Assembly (NCBI GenBank): GCA_037127255.1
Contig: JBANSL010000004.1
Span: 19,413,967 to 19,477,966, forward strand
Source: Persicaria tinctoria
Lineage: Eukaryota > Streptophyta > Magnoliopsida > Caryophyllales > Polygonaceae
Direction of reading: 5' to 3'
DNA length: 64,000 bases
The notes beneath the pieces were generated by a model. It did not search any database, was not told the origin of the DNA, and saw nothing but the letters and a program-made list of their open reading frames with translations. How positions within the stretch are numbered: position 1 is the first letter of the stretch; every line of letters begins with the position of its first letter. Positions 35,113 through 46,152 of this stretch are shown one piece after another. The position numbers were made by a program, and so were the translations under genes.

Positions 35113-38100
35113 CACTACAAAAAATAATTAATTTAGCTTCGGAAAAAAACCGTAGCAAAAGGCTGTCCAGGCGTGGCAAAAGGCCATTAGCTTCGGCAGT
35201 GCTACGGGAAATGGGGGGGGGGGGGGGGGGGTTGCGAACCTTGGGGTCGCAAAAGTTGGTAGCTTCGGCAAGTAGCCGTAGCAAAGTGATTTGCTACGGC
35301 TTCGCTACGACAAGCAACCCCTGATGACACATTTGCTACGGCAAACTGCCGTAGCTAAAATGTGGGTGGAAAATAAAAAAAAAAAGCCTTTTAGCCCGGT
35401 TTTTTCAGACCCGGGTTAAAGAGTCTAATATTTTTATAAAAAAAATAAAATTTAATTAATTATACAAAATTTACATACATAATAAAATGTCAACCTACAT
35501 AATTTATATACAATAAATATACATAATTATAAAATTTACATATAAATGTCCAAAACTATATTTTAACCAAAAAATACAGTTGCTCAGCGAAAAGATTCCA
35601 CTCCATACTGCCTCATGTGAAAACAGTTGCTGTGTGTACGAGGAGATTCAAATGCCTGTGTTACATAGATGTAATAGTCAAGTGAATACGAAGGTAAGAC
35701 AACTAAAAATAAAGTAGAACAAATGCATACAAGGGCTAACAAATGCCTGTGTTACAAAGATGATAGGTGCAACAGACAGTTTTCACACTCACAATCAGAT
35801 TATTGCAGCCTTAATTTACAAGAGCAACGTGCAATTTCATTAAGATAGAGCAAGTTGCAGCAGTGTAAGAACCAAAATAGAGAGGAATTAATCAGTTTTC
35901 CAAGAGAAAACCTTAAAGATAGAGAAAAGAGGAATACCCTTTCCCTAGGAATGTAGGTGCAACTCCAGTTGTCGCATGGACACTTGCATTACCCATTCAA
36001 GCAACAAAAAAAGATGATTTCCCTGAATCGCAACAGCACTAACGAAAAGACAAATGGAAATGTCGAAATCAAAAACTGAGTCTGAAATTATACTTTAAAT
36101 TGTGCAAATGATGTTTTGCATGAGCTTCAAGAGCCTAACTCCTCAGCTGTTCACAGAGAACAACAGCCAAACTAAAAAATTATGTCAAGCAACCATGCCA
36201 TCATAAGCATACAATTTAGAACAGGTTTTGTGAATATTAATGTGAAATCAATCAAGATAGAACAGTGAGTTAATCTATTAGGACTATATATAATATATCA
36301 TTTTTGGTATAAGACTTGGACTAATTTGATATAAATACAAGTTCTTAGTTCTTGGCTTTCAACTGTTTTCCATTTCCTATAATTACTAGAACAATTACTA
36401 TTCTCAATGATTGTTTGAGTAAATTGAAATAAATTTAAAGAGAATTAAGGAATCAAACCATGATAAAGCATGAGGATAGGTCTCAGCAGCAGCACAATAG
36501 CAGAGATGCACAACTACCAATACATATACATATATACATACAAATATAAGCACCCATGAAGCCTCATGTAGAATGACAATTTCCTAAACGAACATGGATT
36601 TAATAAATTCACTAGCTTTATTTCTTATGGAAAACGTCTTCGAAAAATATATCTAACACGAGCTCCTGCTCAAATAACTTCAGAAGCAATGGATTTCCAT
36701 CAAAATAAAAGTAACTGAAAACTTTATCAACGAGTTGTAGCCTGTAAGGCAGCAACCAACTCAAAAAGAGTCCAAGTCTAATAGTACACACCTTTTTCAA
36801 GACACGATGCTCAGCTTTCAAACACTTGACGAGAGCTGCAACAACTTTATCTGTGAATTTACGACCAGACAACATTTGTTCTTATGGAGTGAGCACGAAA
36901 AGAATGGTGTTATGCATGTCTAGTGTTATTAAGGAAATCAGGAAACATTTACAAACCTGCAATTTCATTTCCAGCGACAAGAATAACAGACGTTGTGTGG
37001 CTATCACCAGCTACAAGATTAACTAAACTTCTTAAGACCTAAAGAATAAATTAAATTGACGAATTAACAAAAAAAAATCAAGAGACGAAAAAGACCAGTG
37101 TACATTAATCAAACATCTACACACAGTGTACAGAAATAATATTCTTGTTCTTCTGACTCGTAACACATTTGATTGGACCAACAACTGTTACATCATAGTT
37201 CTAATTCGTAGTTTTTACTAATGTAAAAACAAACAGCATGACAAGCCGGTATAAAGTACTACTTTGTAAATGAAAAAAATTAATGAAGAAGTGGATAGCA
37301 ATGTATAATAGTCAATCATAAGGACTCGGTGATCAAGACAAAGAATGAAGCAAAGCATGAAAGCAACCTAGTAGCTTAGTAAGCTTGTGGTAGTCAGATG
37401 CATTCATAGGAAACCCAACCTCAAATGCAAACTTATTGAAATAGAGTATGATTATCATTATCAATTAAGATAAATAAACAAACTCCTTGTTGAAATGCCG
37501 AAGTCTTCCTGATTTCAGTTTATTAACCTCAAATATAAAAAAGGTGAATCACTAGATAGTTAGAGAACTACTGCAAGATGACATTTGAGCAAGTAAACAT
37601 CAAGAAAATAAACAAATACCCACTCACGCTAACAAAACAGTGATGAAACCAAACCAAACCTGAATCACAAATTGACCATATTTGGCAAGCCAACAAATAC
37701 AAATGGTCCTTCGGTGATAATAAGACCGATTTTCAGCAACCTAAATCACAAACTAATTGCTCAAAATCCTAACCAAATCAAACCCTATCAAAACAGTAAC
37801 GAAACCAAACAAATCCTAATCCAACCCTAACCAAACAGTAACTTTACCCCAAAATCAAACCCTAACCACACGGTAATCAATCTTTTGGATTGAATTGAAA
37901 GGGATTTAAAGATATTACTTGATAATTGAGATGTCGAAGATCTGAGGAAGGTGCCTCGGAACCACTTCTGTCGAAGGTTCCTAAGATCCAGCAAGCGCAA
38001 ATGAGCTACACTTTGGTCGGGCGGATTAACGACACTGGCGGCATCAACGACGGTGTGGGGACCAGCGACAGCACGATGGCGTGTGGACTGGATGCTCCTG

Positions 38101-38707
38101 CACATAGGCGAAGGCCGATGGGGTTTGGAATCGTCTATGTATTTGGGAGAAAGAGAGACATCAACTATACCTTTCGAGGTCACATCGGCGACGACGCTTG
38201 GGTTGGCTTCGTTCCGGCACCGACGACAGCAAGGGGCGGATTTCAGGCACCAATAGCCCGAAACGTGCGAGAGAGAGAATGATAGATAGTAGAATAAGAG
38301 AGAGATCTCGAGATGAAGGGGAGAGGCATGAGGATAAAGAAGGGAGAACGAGATCTGGGAGAGGGAGGTTGAGAATTTGAGAGGGCCATATGAAGGGAGA
38401 TGGAGATTTGTGGTTTTTTGGGAGGCGGAAGCAGAGGAATGGAGAGAGAGAGGAGGCGGATGGTTAATAGAGCGTAGGGTTTCTCTTTCTTTATTTCCTT
38501 TCTTTTTTAAAAACAAGAGAAATTAGCCACGGTAAATATATACCGAAGCAATCCGGCGTGACTAATTATTTTTTTAATCCAATTTTGCCACGGCAACTAC
38601 CCGCCGAAGCTACCAAGCGTGGCTAGTTGTTTTTTTTCACCCAATTGCTACGGTAAATTCCCTGCCGAAGCTAACAGGCGTGACTAATTTATTTATTTTT
38701 TGTAGTG
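35113..38707. mobile_element. CACTA element 1, non-autonomous, with captured gene pieces
   Basis: The ends CACTACAAAAAATAA and TTATTTTTTGTAGTG are inverted repeats, flanked by the 3-bp target duplication AGT (35110-35112 and 38708-38710). Subterminal TAGCTTCGG and GCTACGGCA repeats lie in both orientations at 35140-35360 and 38520-38690, as expected for transposase binding. No transposase domain is visible in 3.6 kb. The interior carries intron-containing gene fragments on the reverse strand. The insertion lies in the copia-2 integrase core between GHK and YYLLFLDDYS. A G homopolymer at about 35213-35231 may be an assembly weak spot. Confidence 0.93.
36618..37038 (-). pseudogene. Captured gene fragment inside CACTA 1 (ARM-repeat-like, unidentified)
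   Basis: Two reverse-strand exon-like pieces can be joined in frame. The first, 37038-36957, reads VLRSLVNLVAGDSHTTSVIL and ends near GNEIA; it is preceded by CTTTAG and followed by GTTTGT. The second, 36880-36792, reads EQMLSGRKFTDKVVAALV and ends CLKAEHRVLKK; it is preceded by CATAAG and followed by GTGTGT. An open stretch continues to 36618. The leucine-rich helical character resembles armadillo or HEAT repeats, but I do not recognise the gene. Retained introns point to DNA-level capture by the transposon. The CT-rich stretch at 38200-38500 could be the captured gene's 5' UTR. Confidence 0.45.
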
Positions 38708-38710
38708 AGT

Positions 38711-39246
38711 ACTACCTGTTGTTTCTTGATGATTACAGTCATTTCTTATGGGTTTTTCCGTTACATTTCAAGTCTAAAGTGTTTTCTATCTTTGTCAAAT
38801 TTCATGGCCGTGGATTTGATAACAAAGACTTTCACACTTTGTTCACCACAAATGGGATCTCCTATCGGTTGTCTTGCCCCTATACTTCCCAGCAGAATGG
38901 CAAGGTTGAACGAATCATTAGAACCATAACCAACATGATGCGGTCTCTCCTCTTTCCCCATCTATTCCCCTTACCTATTGGCCTCACGCCTTATCAACCA
39001 CATGTTATCTCCTCAACATTCTCCCATCTACTACCCTACATCATCGCTCGCCCACTCATGCACTATATTGCACCTTGCCTAGGTATGATCACCTTCGTAC
39101 CTTCTGCTGCTTGCGCTTCCCTAACCAGTCCTCCACCACACCACATAAACTCCACCCGCGCTCCACTCCATGTGTCTTCATCGGCTATGTGTCTGATCAT
39201 CACGGTTACCTTTGCCTCGATATTTAGAGCCATAAGCTTATCATGA
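38711..39246 (+). pseudogene. Copia-2 integrase core, continued
   Basis: The reading frame resumes with YYLLFLDDYSHFLWVFPLHF, then TTNGISYRLSCPYTSQQNGK and VERIIRTI. These carry the integrase core to its catalytic Glu (NGKVER). The residue expected to be the second Asp lies in a degraded stretch around 38830-38860, where sequence is missing (HGRGFDNKDFHTLF). Frame and composition degrade after MMRSLLFPH, with a short C-terminal part and stops. Confidence 0.82.
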
Positions 39247-39639
39247 CACGTCATGTCATCTTTAACGAGTCTCGCTTTCCCTTCTCTTCTCCTCCTCTTC
39301 CATCTCCCACAGATTGTGTCTCCCAGTATGCGTTAGAGTCTCCATTCCCACACTTTCTCCTTCCCCAGAGCTCTCTCAGTGCTACTGTCTCTACACCCCG
39401 CCCCCACCACCGCCTCCCCCTACCACCAGACCGCACACCCGTATCATCTCCGGTCTATTCAGACCGAGGCATATTGTCTCTATCAACGCCTCCAATAGCA
39501 CATATACCACCCAACCTCACCATTCCCGAAGCTCCCTCCCCTCCCATCACTTGCCGCAGCCGCAACCCAGTGCCGCACCTGCCGCCCCTTCCCCGCCTGC
39601 CCCCACAGCCCTCATGACCCCTCATTCCTCAAACCCAGC

Positions 39640-41175
39640 TTTCTTTTCCCCCGTCCCCACATTCAACAAAATAGCCCTCCTCGACCCGAATTGGCAGGCG
39701 GCTATGCTCGATGAATACAAGGCCCTTACAAGAAATGGTACTTGGGTTCTTGTTCCTCGCCCCCCTTGAGGTGAACGTCATTCGTTGCATGTGGCTCTTC
39801 CGCCACAAGTTCCGGTCTGATGGGTTGTTGGAACATTACAAAGCTCGCCTTGTGGTTAATGATCGGGCTCAGCAGCCAGGTATTGATTGTGATGAGACAT
39901 TCAACCCCGTGGTCAATCCTGCCACTATCCGAGTGGTATTGAGCTTAGCGTTGTCACGACAATGGGCATTCATCAGCTGGATGTCAAGAATGCCTTCCTG
40001 CATGGCCATCTGAGTGAGACAGTTTACATGTTTTAGCCGCCTTGATTCGTTGATGTTGATCATCCCAAACACGTTTGCCTCCTGAAGCGCTCTCTGTATG
40101 GTCTCAAATAGGCTCCGTGGGCGTGATTCCAACGTATTGCCTCTCACCTATTGCACTTGGGCTTTGTTGGCAGCCGCTCGAATTCGTCTATCTTTATCTA
40201 TCGCAGAGGCATAGACATGGCTTTTCTGTTACTATATGTTGACGACATCATCCTCACCGCCTCCTCTGATTCTTTTAAGACGTCTATTTTTGCACAGTTG
40301 AGCGCAGAGTTCGCCATGCTAGATCTGGGTCTGTTGTCATACTTCTTGGGTGTCGCTGTGCAACGTCATGCGTCTGGGTTGTTTCTCTCTCAGAGTAAGT
40401 ATGCTGCCGAAATTGTTGCTTGGGCCAAGATGAGCAACTGCAAGCCAGTCGTCACCCCTTTTGATACCTCCAACAAGCTCAGCGCTCACTCTGGTCCTCT
40501 ATTTGATGAGCCGATGTTGTACCGAAGTCTCCCCGATGCATTGCAGTATCTTACGTTTACTCGGCCAGACATCAGTTACGCCGTTCAATAGATCTGCCTG
40601 TTTATGCATACGCCCAAGGAGCCGCACTTTCATGCCCTGAAGCGGATCATCCAGTACATCAGCAGTACCCTCGAGTTGGGCACCATAATCTCCCCATTTT
40701 CTAGGCATGACCTTGTCTCCTACGCTGATGCGGATTGGGGAGGATGTCCTGACACACGCCGCTCCACGTCTAGCTACTATGTCTTCCTCAACGATACTCT
40801 TGTGTCGTGGTCGACGAAGCGTTAGTCGGTGGTTTCTCGCTCTAGCGTCGAGGCTGAGTATCGGGGTGTCGCCAACGTTATTTTCGAGTGCTCCTGGCTG
40901 CACAATCTCCTACTTGAGCTCCGCTGCCCTCTCCAGAAGGCCACCCTGGTCTACACCGACAACATCTCCGCCGTCTATTTGGCCAGCAACCCAGTCTAGC
41001 ATCAGCACACAAAGCACATTGAGCTCGATCTCCACTTCGTTCGGGACAAGGTTGCTCTTGGACATGTTCGTGTTCTCCATGTTCCGTCATCCTATGAGTA
41101 CGCTGATATCTTCACCAAGGGTTTACCTCGTTAGATATTCCTCAATTTTTGGTCCAGTCTCACTGTACGGGACCC
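39640..41175 (+). pseudogene. Copia-2 reverse transcriptase and RNase H
   Basis: The start DPNWQAAMLDEYKALTRNGT is followed by a frame change near 39769. Then come [28 protein letters not shown], the polymerase YVDDII motif near 40231, LSYFLGV and CKPVVTPFD. RNase H follows with YADADWGGCPDTRRSTS, SVEAEYRGVAN, YTDNISA, HTKHIELD and IFTKGLPR. Stops in one frame at 40034, 40109, 40589, 40823, 40997 and 41132 are all TAG where related proteins have Gln; TGA stops are at 40043 and 40124. The enzyme would copy element RNA into DNA; this copy is dead. Confidence 0.9.
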
Positions 41176-41197
41176 TCCACTTTCGACTGCGGGGGTT

Positions 41198-41316
41198 TGA
41201 TAAATTACATAGATGACATATTGTATAGTGGGCCAAAAGGCCCAATCTCTTGTAACATATATATATGATTGTCTAATGAATGAAACCCTCAAGGAGGACT
41301 TTACATCAATTCTACA
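41198..41316 (+). repeat. Copia-2 3' LTR
   Basis: It matches the 5' LTR at 28124 with point changes and an eight-base deletion near the end. GCGGGGGTT just upstream is the polypurine tract. The target duplication GTGTT follows at 41317-41321. Confidence 0.85.
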
Positions 41317-41955
41317 GTGTTATAAAAGTATGATTTATCTAAAATATACTAGTGCGACCAAAAGTTTTGATTATCCTACAACGTGATTGGTCGACCATGA
41401 TCAAGTTATGGTTGAAGGAGTCAGTAAAAAAAACAGCAGGATCCGATGTCTTCTTGTTAAGTATAGAGTTAGGTGTAGTGTTGTCGGTAGTTAGTGCAGG
41501 ATAGCTTTTGTTTGAGTTTGTTAGCTCAACTTAGCTTAATTGGTTACATCTTTATTGTATTATGCCTAGTTGTTCATATTAGAATTAGTATAAATACCTT
41601 TCAGTTGTACACTTTTCTTTTCACGGCAATATAACACAAAATTCCCAAAATGCTCTCCTTCTTCCTCAAGTAACCGAGTGGATCTTCGGAGATTTGATCA
41701 GAGGCTCCTGATCCTTGAAGATTCTCAGCTTGTTTACATGGTATCAGAGCTCAAAGGTCAGATTCGATACCGATTTTTCTTTCTTTGAGTTCCTTTTGTT
41801 CAGTTGCTGGTGCGATTGTCTGCGATTTGGTGTTTGGGAGCAGATCTTGTCATTTTTCATAGATCTGTTGTGATTATGCTATTTTGCTACTTGATTCGTG
41901 TTCGAATCTGTGTCTTGTGCAAGCGATTGTTTGTTTTGCATTCTGATTTAAGATC

Positions 41956-43488
41956 ATGGATGATATTGATGTGTCAGATGCTCTTACTGAGCAACGGAGG
42001 GAAAATCAAGGTGATCATGAGCCGCGAGCAAACATATCCGATCCTTTGTTTCTTACAAACTCTGATCACCCTGGAATGCAACTTGTTGCAAACCAGTTCA
42101 CCGATTATAACTTTCTCAGCTGGAGCAGAAGTATTCGCATGGAACTGGGAGCAAAAATGAAATTAGGATTTGTGAATGGTGGCTTTAAGAAGCCAAATGA
42201 GGATTCTGATGATTATCAGCATTGGATAAGATGTGACTTTATATTGATGAGTTGGATTCTGAATTCCATGAAGAGCGACATAACCGAGAACTTCATGTAT
42301 GTGCAATCTGCACAAGAGTTATGGGAGGATATCCGAGAGCGTTTTGCAGAGTCGAATGTACAGTTGATCTATCAGTTCCATAGGGAGCTCAGTACTATTC
42401 GACATGACAATTTGTAAGTTGCAGTATACTATAGCAAGCTGAAGAAGGTATGGGATGAATTCCAGGCTCTCGAAGGATATCCGATCTATCGATGTGGTGT
42501 TATGTCTCGTTGCAGCTGTGCAATTCTGAAGAAAATGCCAGAAATAGAGGTTATCGCTCATGCTATGCAGTTCCTTATGGGACTATCTGATGGATATGAC
42601 ACCGTAAGGAGCAATATACTTTCTACGGATCCTTTACTCTCGGTTAATAAGGGATATCATATGGTTATGCAAATCGAGCGGCAAAAGGAAATTACAGGAG
42701 GTTGTAGTTCTGGTGCTAGTGGTACTAGCAGTTCTCTTGCTCATGAGGCATTAGCTGCTGGGAAGCAATCTGGTCAGAGCTATGGTAATCAAAAGCGAGG
42801 TGGTAGTGACTATAAGCGAGACACCAAGAAGGTCAAGATGGATAGGCAATGTGACTTTTTCCATGAGAAAGGGCATCTGAAGGAGTCTTGCTTTAAAGTT
42901 ATAGGCTATCCGGGTTGGTTTAAAGGTCCTAGAGGTAAGAGTGATGCTGGTAAGTTTGCTGGAGCGTCACAGGATGTTGGTAATTTGGATTCACCATTTG
43001 ATTTTTAAATGATCAATGCCAAGGAGGCTACAGACAGAACTGAGGTTAAACCAGATTCTGTGTTAGTCAATGCAGTGTTTATTGAGGTTCTTCGCATGAT
43101 GAAAGGAAAGATGAAGTTTGATGAGGGTTCTCCCTCTAGTGGTTCTGTCAACTTTGCTAATTTCACAGGTACTCTGACTAGTGATCACACTCGTACTTCT
43201 TTTCGATCTGATCCTAGTCAAGTTTGGATCATCGATACTGGAGCAACGAACCATATTGCATTTGAGAAAAGTGCTTTTGTGGATCTGCATAAGGTCAGTA
43301 AACCAATCTTGATTCGGATGCTCGATGGATACACACAAGTCGTTACTTATGCCGAAACTACTGTTCTTAGCAAGAAGCTACAACTCAGTGATGTATTATA
43401 TCTCCCATCCTTCAAGCACAACCTATTATCAGTATCTAAGCTCTTGGATTCCGATTCTCTTGTGTTTATTTTCTTTGCAAAATACTAA
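41956..43488 (+). pseudogene. Copia-3 gag and protease
   Basis: One frame runs from MDDIDVSDAL with stops only at 42415 and 43006. Gag shows FTDYNFLSWSRSIRMELGAK, W.RCDFILMSWILNSM and SAQELWEDI (residues 40-125), then YSKLKKVWDEF. The zinc knuckle region reads CDFFHEKGHLKESCFKVIGY, with a Phe where a Cys is usual (CDFF for CDYC). The protease motif is VWIIDTGATNHI near 43231, followed by LYLPSFKHNLLSVSKL. It would make particle protein and the processing protease. The few stops suggest this copy is less decayed than copia-1. Confidence 0.88.
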
Positions 43489-43615
43489 ATTCTCCAGGAC
43501 ATTTCAACTAAGCGTGTTCTACTTTGTTGGACAACGCGACGAGGGCCTCTACATGTTTGATGGTTTTGGATGCTAGCTGGCTTCTGAAGTTGAAGGTTAC
43601 AGATCTCCTTTTCGG

Positions 43616-44556
43616 TTGACAATTGATCTCAATAAGGTTTCTTTGCTTTCGAATAAATTGCAGATGGCTAATGATCTGCAACTTTTTCATGCTCGTCTCG
43701 GACATGTGTCTATTTCAAAATTGAAGCATTTGGATCTTTGCAAACTTGATAATTGTAGCAGCTTAACCTGTGGAACTTGTGAATCTGCAAAAATGCACAG
43801 GCTTCCATTTCCAGTTAGTACTGCATATGCTTCTCAGGTGTTTGAGCTCGTTCACATGGATTTATGGGGGCCTTACAAGACCCATTCCCACTGTGGCGCT
43901 CAATATTTTCTCACGGTTGTTGACGATCACAGCCGAGGCACTTGGATTTTTTTGATAGGCATAAGGACTAAGTGTTCCAAATTATTCAGGGGTTTTTGGC
44001 CTTTGTAGAGATTCAATTTGCCACAAAGGTCAAGGTGTTGAGGACGGAAAATAGTACTGAATTCCTCAATCACCAAGTACACGATTTGCTCCACCTTAAG
44101 GGTATTGTTCACCAACGATTCGTTGTTGATGTTCCTCAACAGAACGGGCGGGTGGAGCGGAAGCATCACCATTTTGTAGAAATAGCTCGTGCTTTAAGGT
44201 TGTATGGCAACCTTCCTATCTGGTTGTGGGGTGAGTGCATCCTCACGGCTACATACCTAATCAATATTCTATCGTCGTCTGTGTTGGGTTGGAAGACCCT
44301 ATATGAGATTCTATTCCGAAAGCCTCCTTCTTATGATCACCTAAGGGTCATGGGATGACATGTCTTTGCTTTGATTCTGCAGGCTCAACGCTTCAAGTTT
44401 GATGCCAAGGGTACTAGGTGTGTTTTTGTTGGATATCCACCTAATAAAAAGGGCTTTAAACTTCTTGATCTTACAACTAGGAAGTTGTTTGTTGCTCGAC
44501 ATGTTACTTTCCAGGAGCATGTTTTCCCTTTTAGAAGGGATACATCTGAGTTTTAG
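43616..44556 (+). pseudogene. Copia-3 integrase
   Basis: The zinc-binding domain reads FHARLGHVSISKL and CGTCESAKMHRLPF (43684-43810), followed by HMDLWGPY and VVDDHSR with the first catalytic Asp. A one-base frame change near 43960 leads to RTENSTEF, where copia integrases normally have RxDNGTEF. The second catalytic Asp is therefore Glu in this copy. PQQNGRVERK keeps the catalytic Glu. A stop at 44356 and the tail DLTTRKLFVARHVTFQEHVF follow. Confidence 0.85.
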
Positions 44557-44568
44557 AAGGATCATCTT

Positions 44569-45060
44569 GTGGATTCTTCTCTGCCCATAGTGTCCTTCGG
44601 GGAGGATGAGTGTCTAGAATCTCATAAGTTCCCTCTATGCCGTCAATTATCTCCAGCTCCAAACTCTGTGCAACATCATTCATATGATAATCAACCTCTT
44701 GACTCTGGTCCATCTGATTCTCCAAACGAAATGTCTCCAGCTACTTCAGTTGCTGATGCTTTGGGACACACTGAACTTGTGGTCGAATTGTCAGCAAATT
44801 TATTTGTTAGTGAGCCTGTGATCTGTGGTCCACGAGCAATCGCTAGGCCTGCTCGACTTTGTGATTTTGGTTGTAGTAATCTTCCCACACGACAGGGTTC
44901 TCAGGATTCCTTTTCTCAGACCTTTCATGTTGTGTCTCTGCCAGATTTGGAGATGTATTCTCGGGACTATGTGGGATCTCTCTTCAATGTTTTAACCACT
45001 TTTGAGCGTTCTATATATGCTCAAGCTTGCAAGCATGAGATCCGGAGGCAAGCTATGTGA
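44569..45060 (+). pseudogene. Copia-3 hinge and start of reverse transcriptase
   Basis: A Ser/Pro-rich linker in the same frame as gag ends with YAQACKHEIRRQAM, the conserved start of copia reverse transcriptase. A stop (45058-45060) and unrelated AT-rich DNA follow, so the polymerase was lost by truncation. Confidence 0.75.
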
Positions 45061-45248
45061 GATTGCAGCTTGCAAGCATTAAATTTTTTTTTTCAAATTT
45101 ACGGTCTTATCCTATGCCCATTGACATAGGATAGAAATTATTAGTTCAGTACCCGTACATAATGCACGAGATTTATAAATTATTAGTTCATTATCTATGT
45201 AGAATGCATGAGACTTATAAGATCTTATATAATCTTATTGTACATGAT

Positions 45249-45660
45249 CACTACGCCAGATTGCTGTTCGGGCGACGAACAAACCAATTCTCGTCACTTC
45301 AAAATTCTTCAGGCGACGAACATGAAAACTCTCATCACCCTAATGCCAGAGGGGTGCAACTCATCCATGGTATAGTTGGAGGCGACCAACATTTGTCTAT
45401 GTTCGTCGCTTAAAATTTAGTCAAAATGTTGACCGACATCAAGTGACGGACTTATAGTACAGGTCGTCGCCCTAACCAAGGAGGCCCAATTGTCAATGTC
45501 AGAAATGACCTCCGGTGACGAAAATAAACCTAAGTCCGTCGCTTGAAAACTGCCATATTTATTGCTTTGATATGTAGGTTTAGGGCATTTATTTACTTCT
45601 CTTTTAGGCGACCAACATAGGCTAAGTTCGTCGCCTGAAAAAACTTTTTGTCAACTACCG
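45249..45660. repeat. CACTA 2 left subterminal repeats
   Basis: After the terminal CACTACGCC, short motifs GGCGACGAACA and AGTTCGTCGCCTGAA recur in both orientations at intervals to about 45645. They are the expected binding sites for the element's own TnpA-like protein. The following sequence to 45820 looks like promoter and a 5' UTR exon ending at AAACAAG/GTATGTA, followed by an intron. Confidence 0.8.
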
Positions 45661-45929
45661 AATTTATTGTTTGCGTGCCACAATTGAACTTTCCCATTTC
45701 AAACCCACCATTTTTCCCATAGTAACCCACATACCTCCTATATTTCATACTATCACCACTTTCTCAAACCTCTCATTTCTCCATTTTCAAGTTCATTTGA
45801 TCGGCTCTTCCTAAACAAGGTATGTATGAGTTTGTTTGTTTGTGTGTCTATTTTGTCAAACTATTTACATTTGTATATAATAGTAGTGCTTGAAATATGG
45901 TGATGAGAAGATGGGTAGGAATTGAAAGT

Positions 45930-46110
45930 AGTAGTTGTGATTGAAATTAGTTTGGTGTTGATTGTGATTGAAATTAGTTTGTGATTCAAATGAGTAGTTG
46001 TGATTGAAATTAGTTTGGGATTGATTGTGATTGAAATTAGTTTGTGATTCAAAGTAGTACGTAATTGTGATTGAAATTAGTGTATGTTTCTTGTGATTGA
46101 AATTGAGACA
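45930..46110. repeat. Minisatellite in the CACTA 2 leader intron
   Basis: TTGTGATTGAAATTAGTTTG recurs about six times with variations (GATTCAAA, GGGATTGA inserts). It is non-coding; the hAT element sits about 40 bases downstream. Confidence 0.8.
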
Positions 46111-46152
46111 TATGAGAATGAGAATATAGATTTATCTTGAGATTATTGGAAC

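Larger units (their letters stand above)
28124..41316 (+). mobile_element. Ty1/copia element 2 with very short LTRs, split by two nested insertions
   Basis: Short LTRs at 28124-28250 (127 bp) and 41198-41316 (119 bp) begin TGATA and end TCTACA. They are flanked by the 5-bp target duplication GTGTT (28119-28123 and 41317-41321). A decayed initiator-tRNA primer site TGATATCATAGCC follows at 28251. Gag, protease, integrase, reverse transcriptase and RNase H lie in copia order, but gypsy element C (29347-34495) and CACTA element 1 (35113-38707) interrupt the frame. Without them the element is about 4.45 kb. Many stops, several of CAG-to-TAG type, make it inactive. Confidence 0.92.
41455..45060 (+). 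mobile_element. Ty1/copia element 3, 3'-truncated
   Basis: A probable LTR (41455-41738, TGTTAAG to TTTACA) carries TATAAATA at 41589-41596 and is followed directly by the primer site TGGTATCAGAGCTC at 41739-41752, the standard initiator tRNA-Met type. Gag, protease and integrase follow. The sequence stops at the beginning of reverse transcriptase (YAQACKHEIRRQAM, 45060), so polymerase, RNase H and the 3' LTR are missing. No second LTR is present in the window, so the LTR start is inferred from TG and position only. Confidence 0.85.

Noticed and set aside
37827..38516. Open frames on both strands at the right side of CACTA 1
   Set aside because: Composition is low-complexity (Ser/Leu-rich or Arg/Glu-rich) with no domain. 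The CT-rich part looks like a captured 5' UTR.
39251..39617. Pro/Ser-rich open frames in the copia-2 linker on both strands
   Set aside because: They are the degraded hinge between integrase and reverse transcriptase and have no independent function visible.
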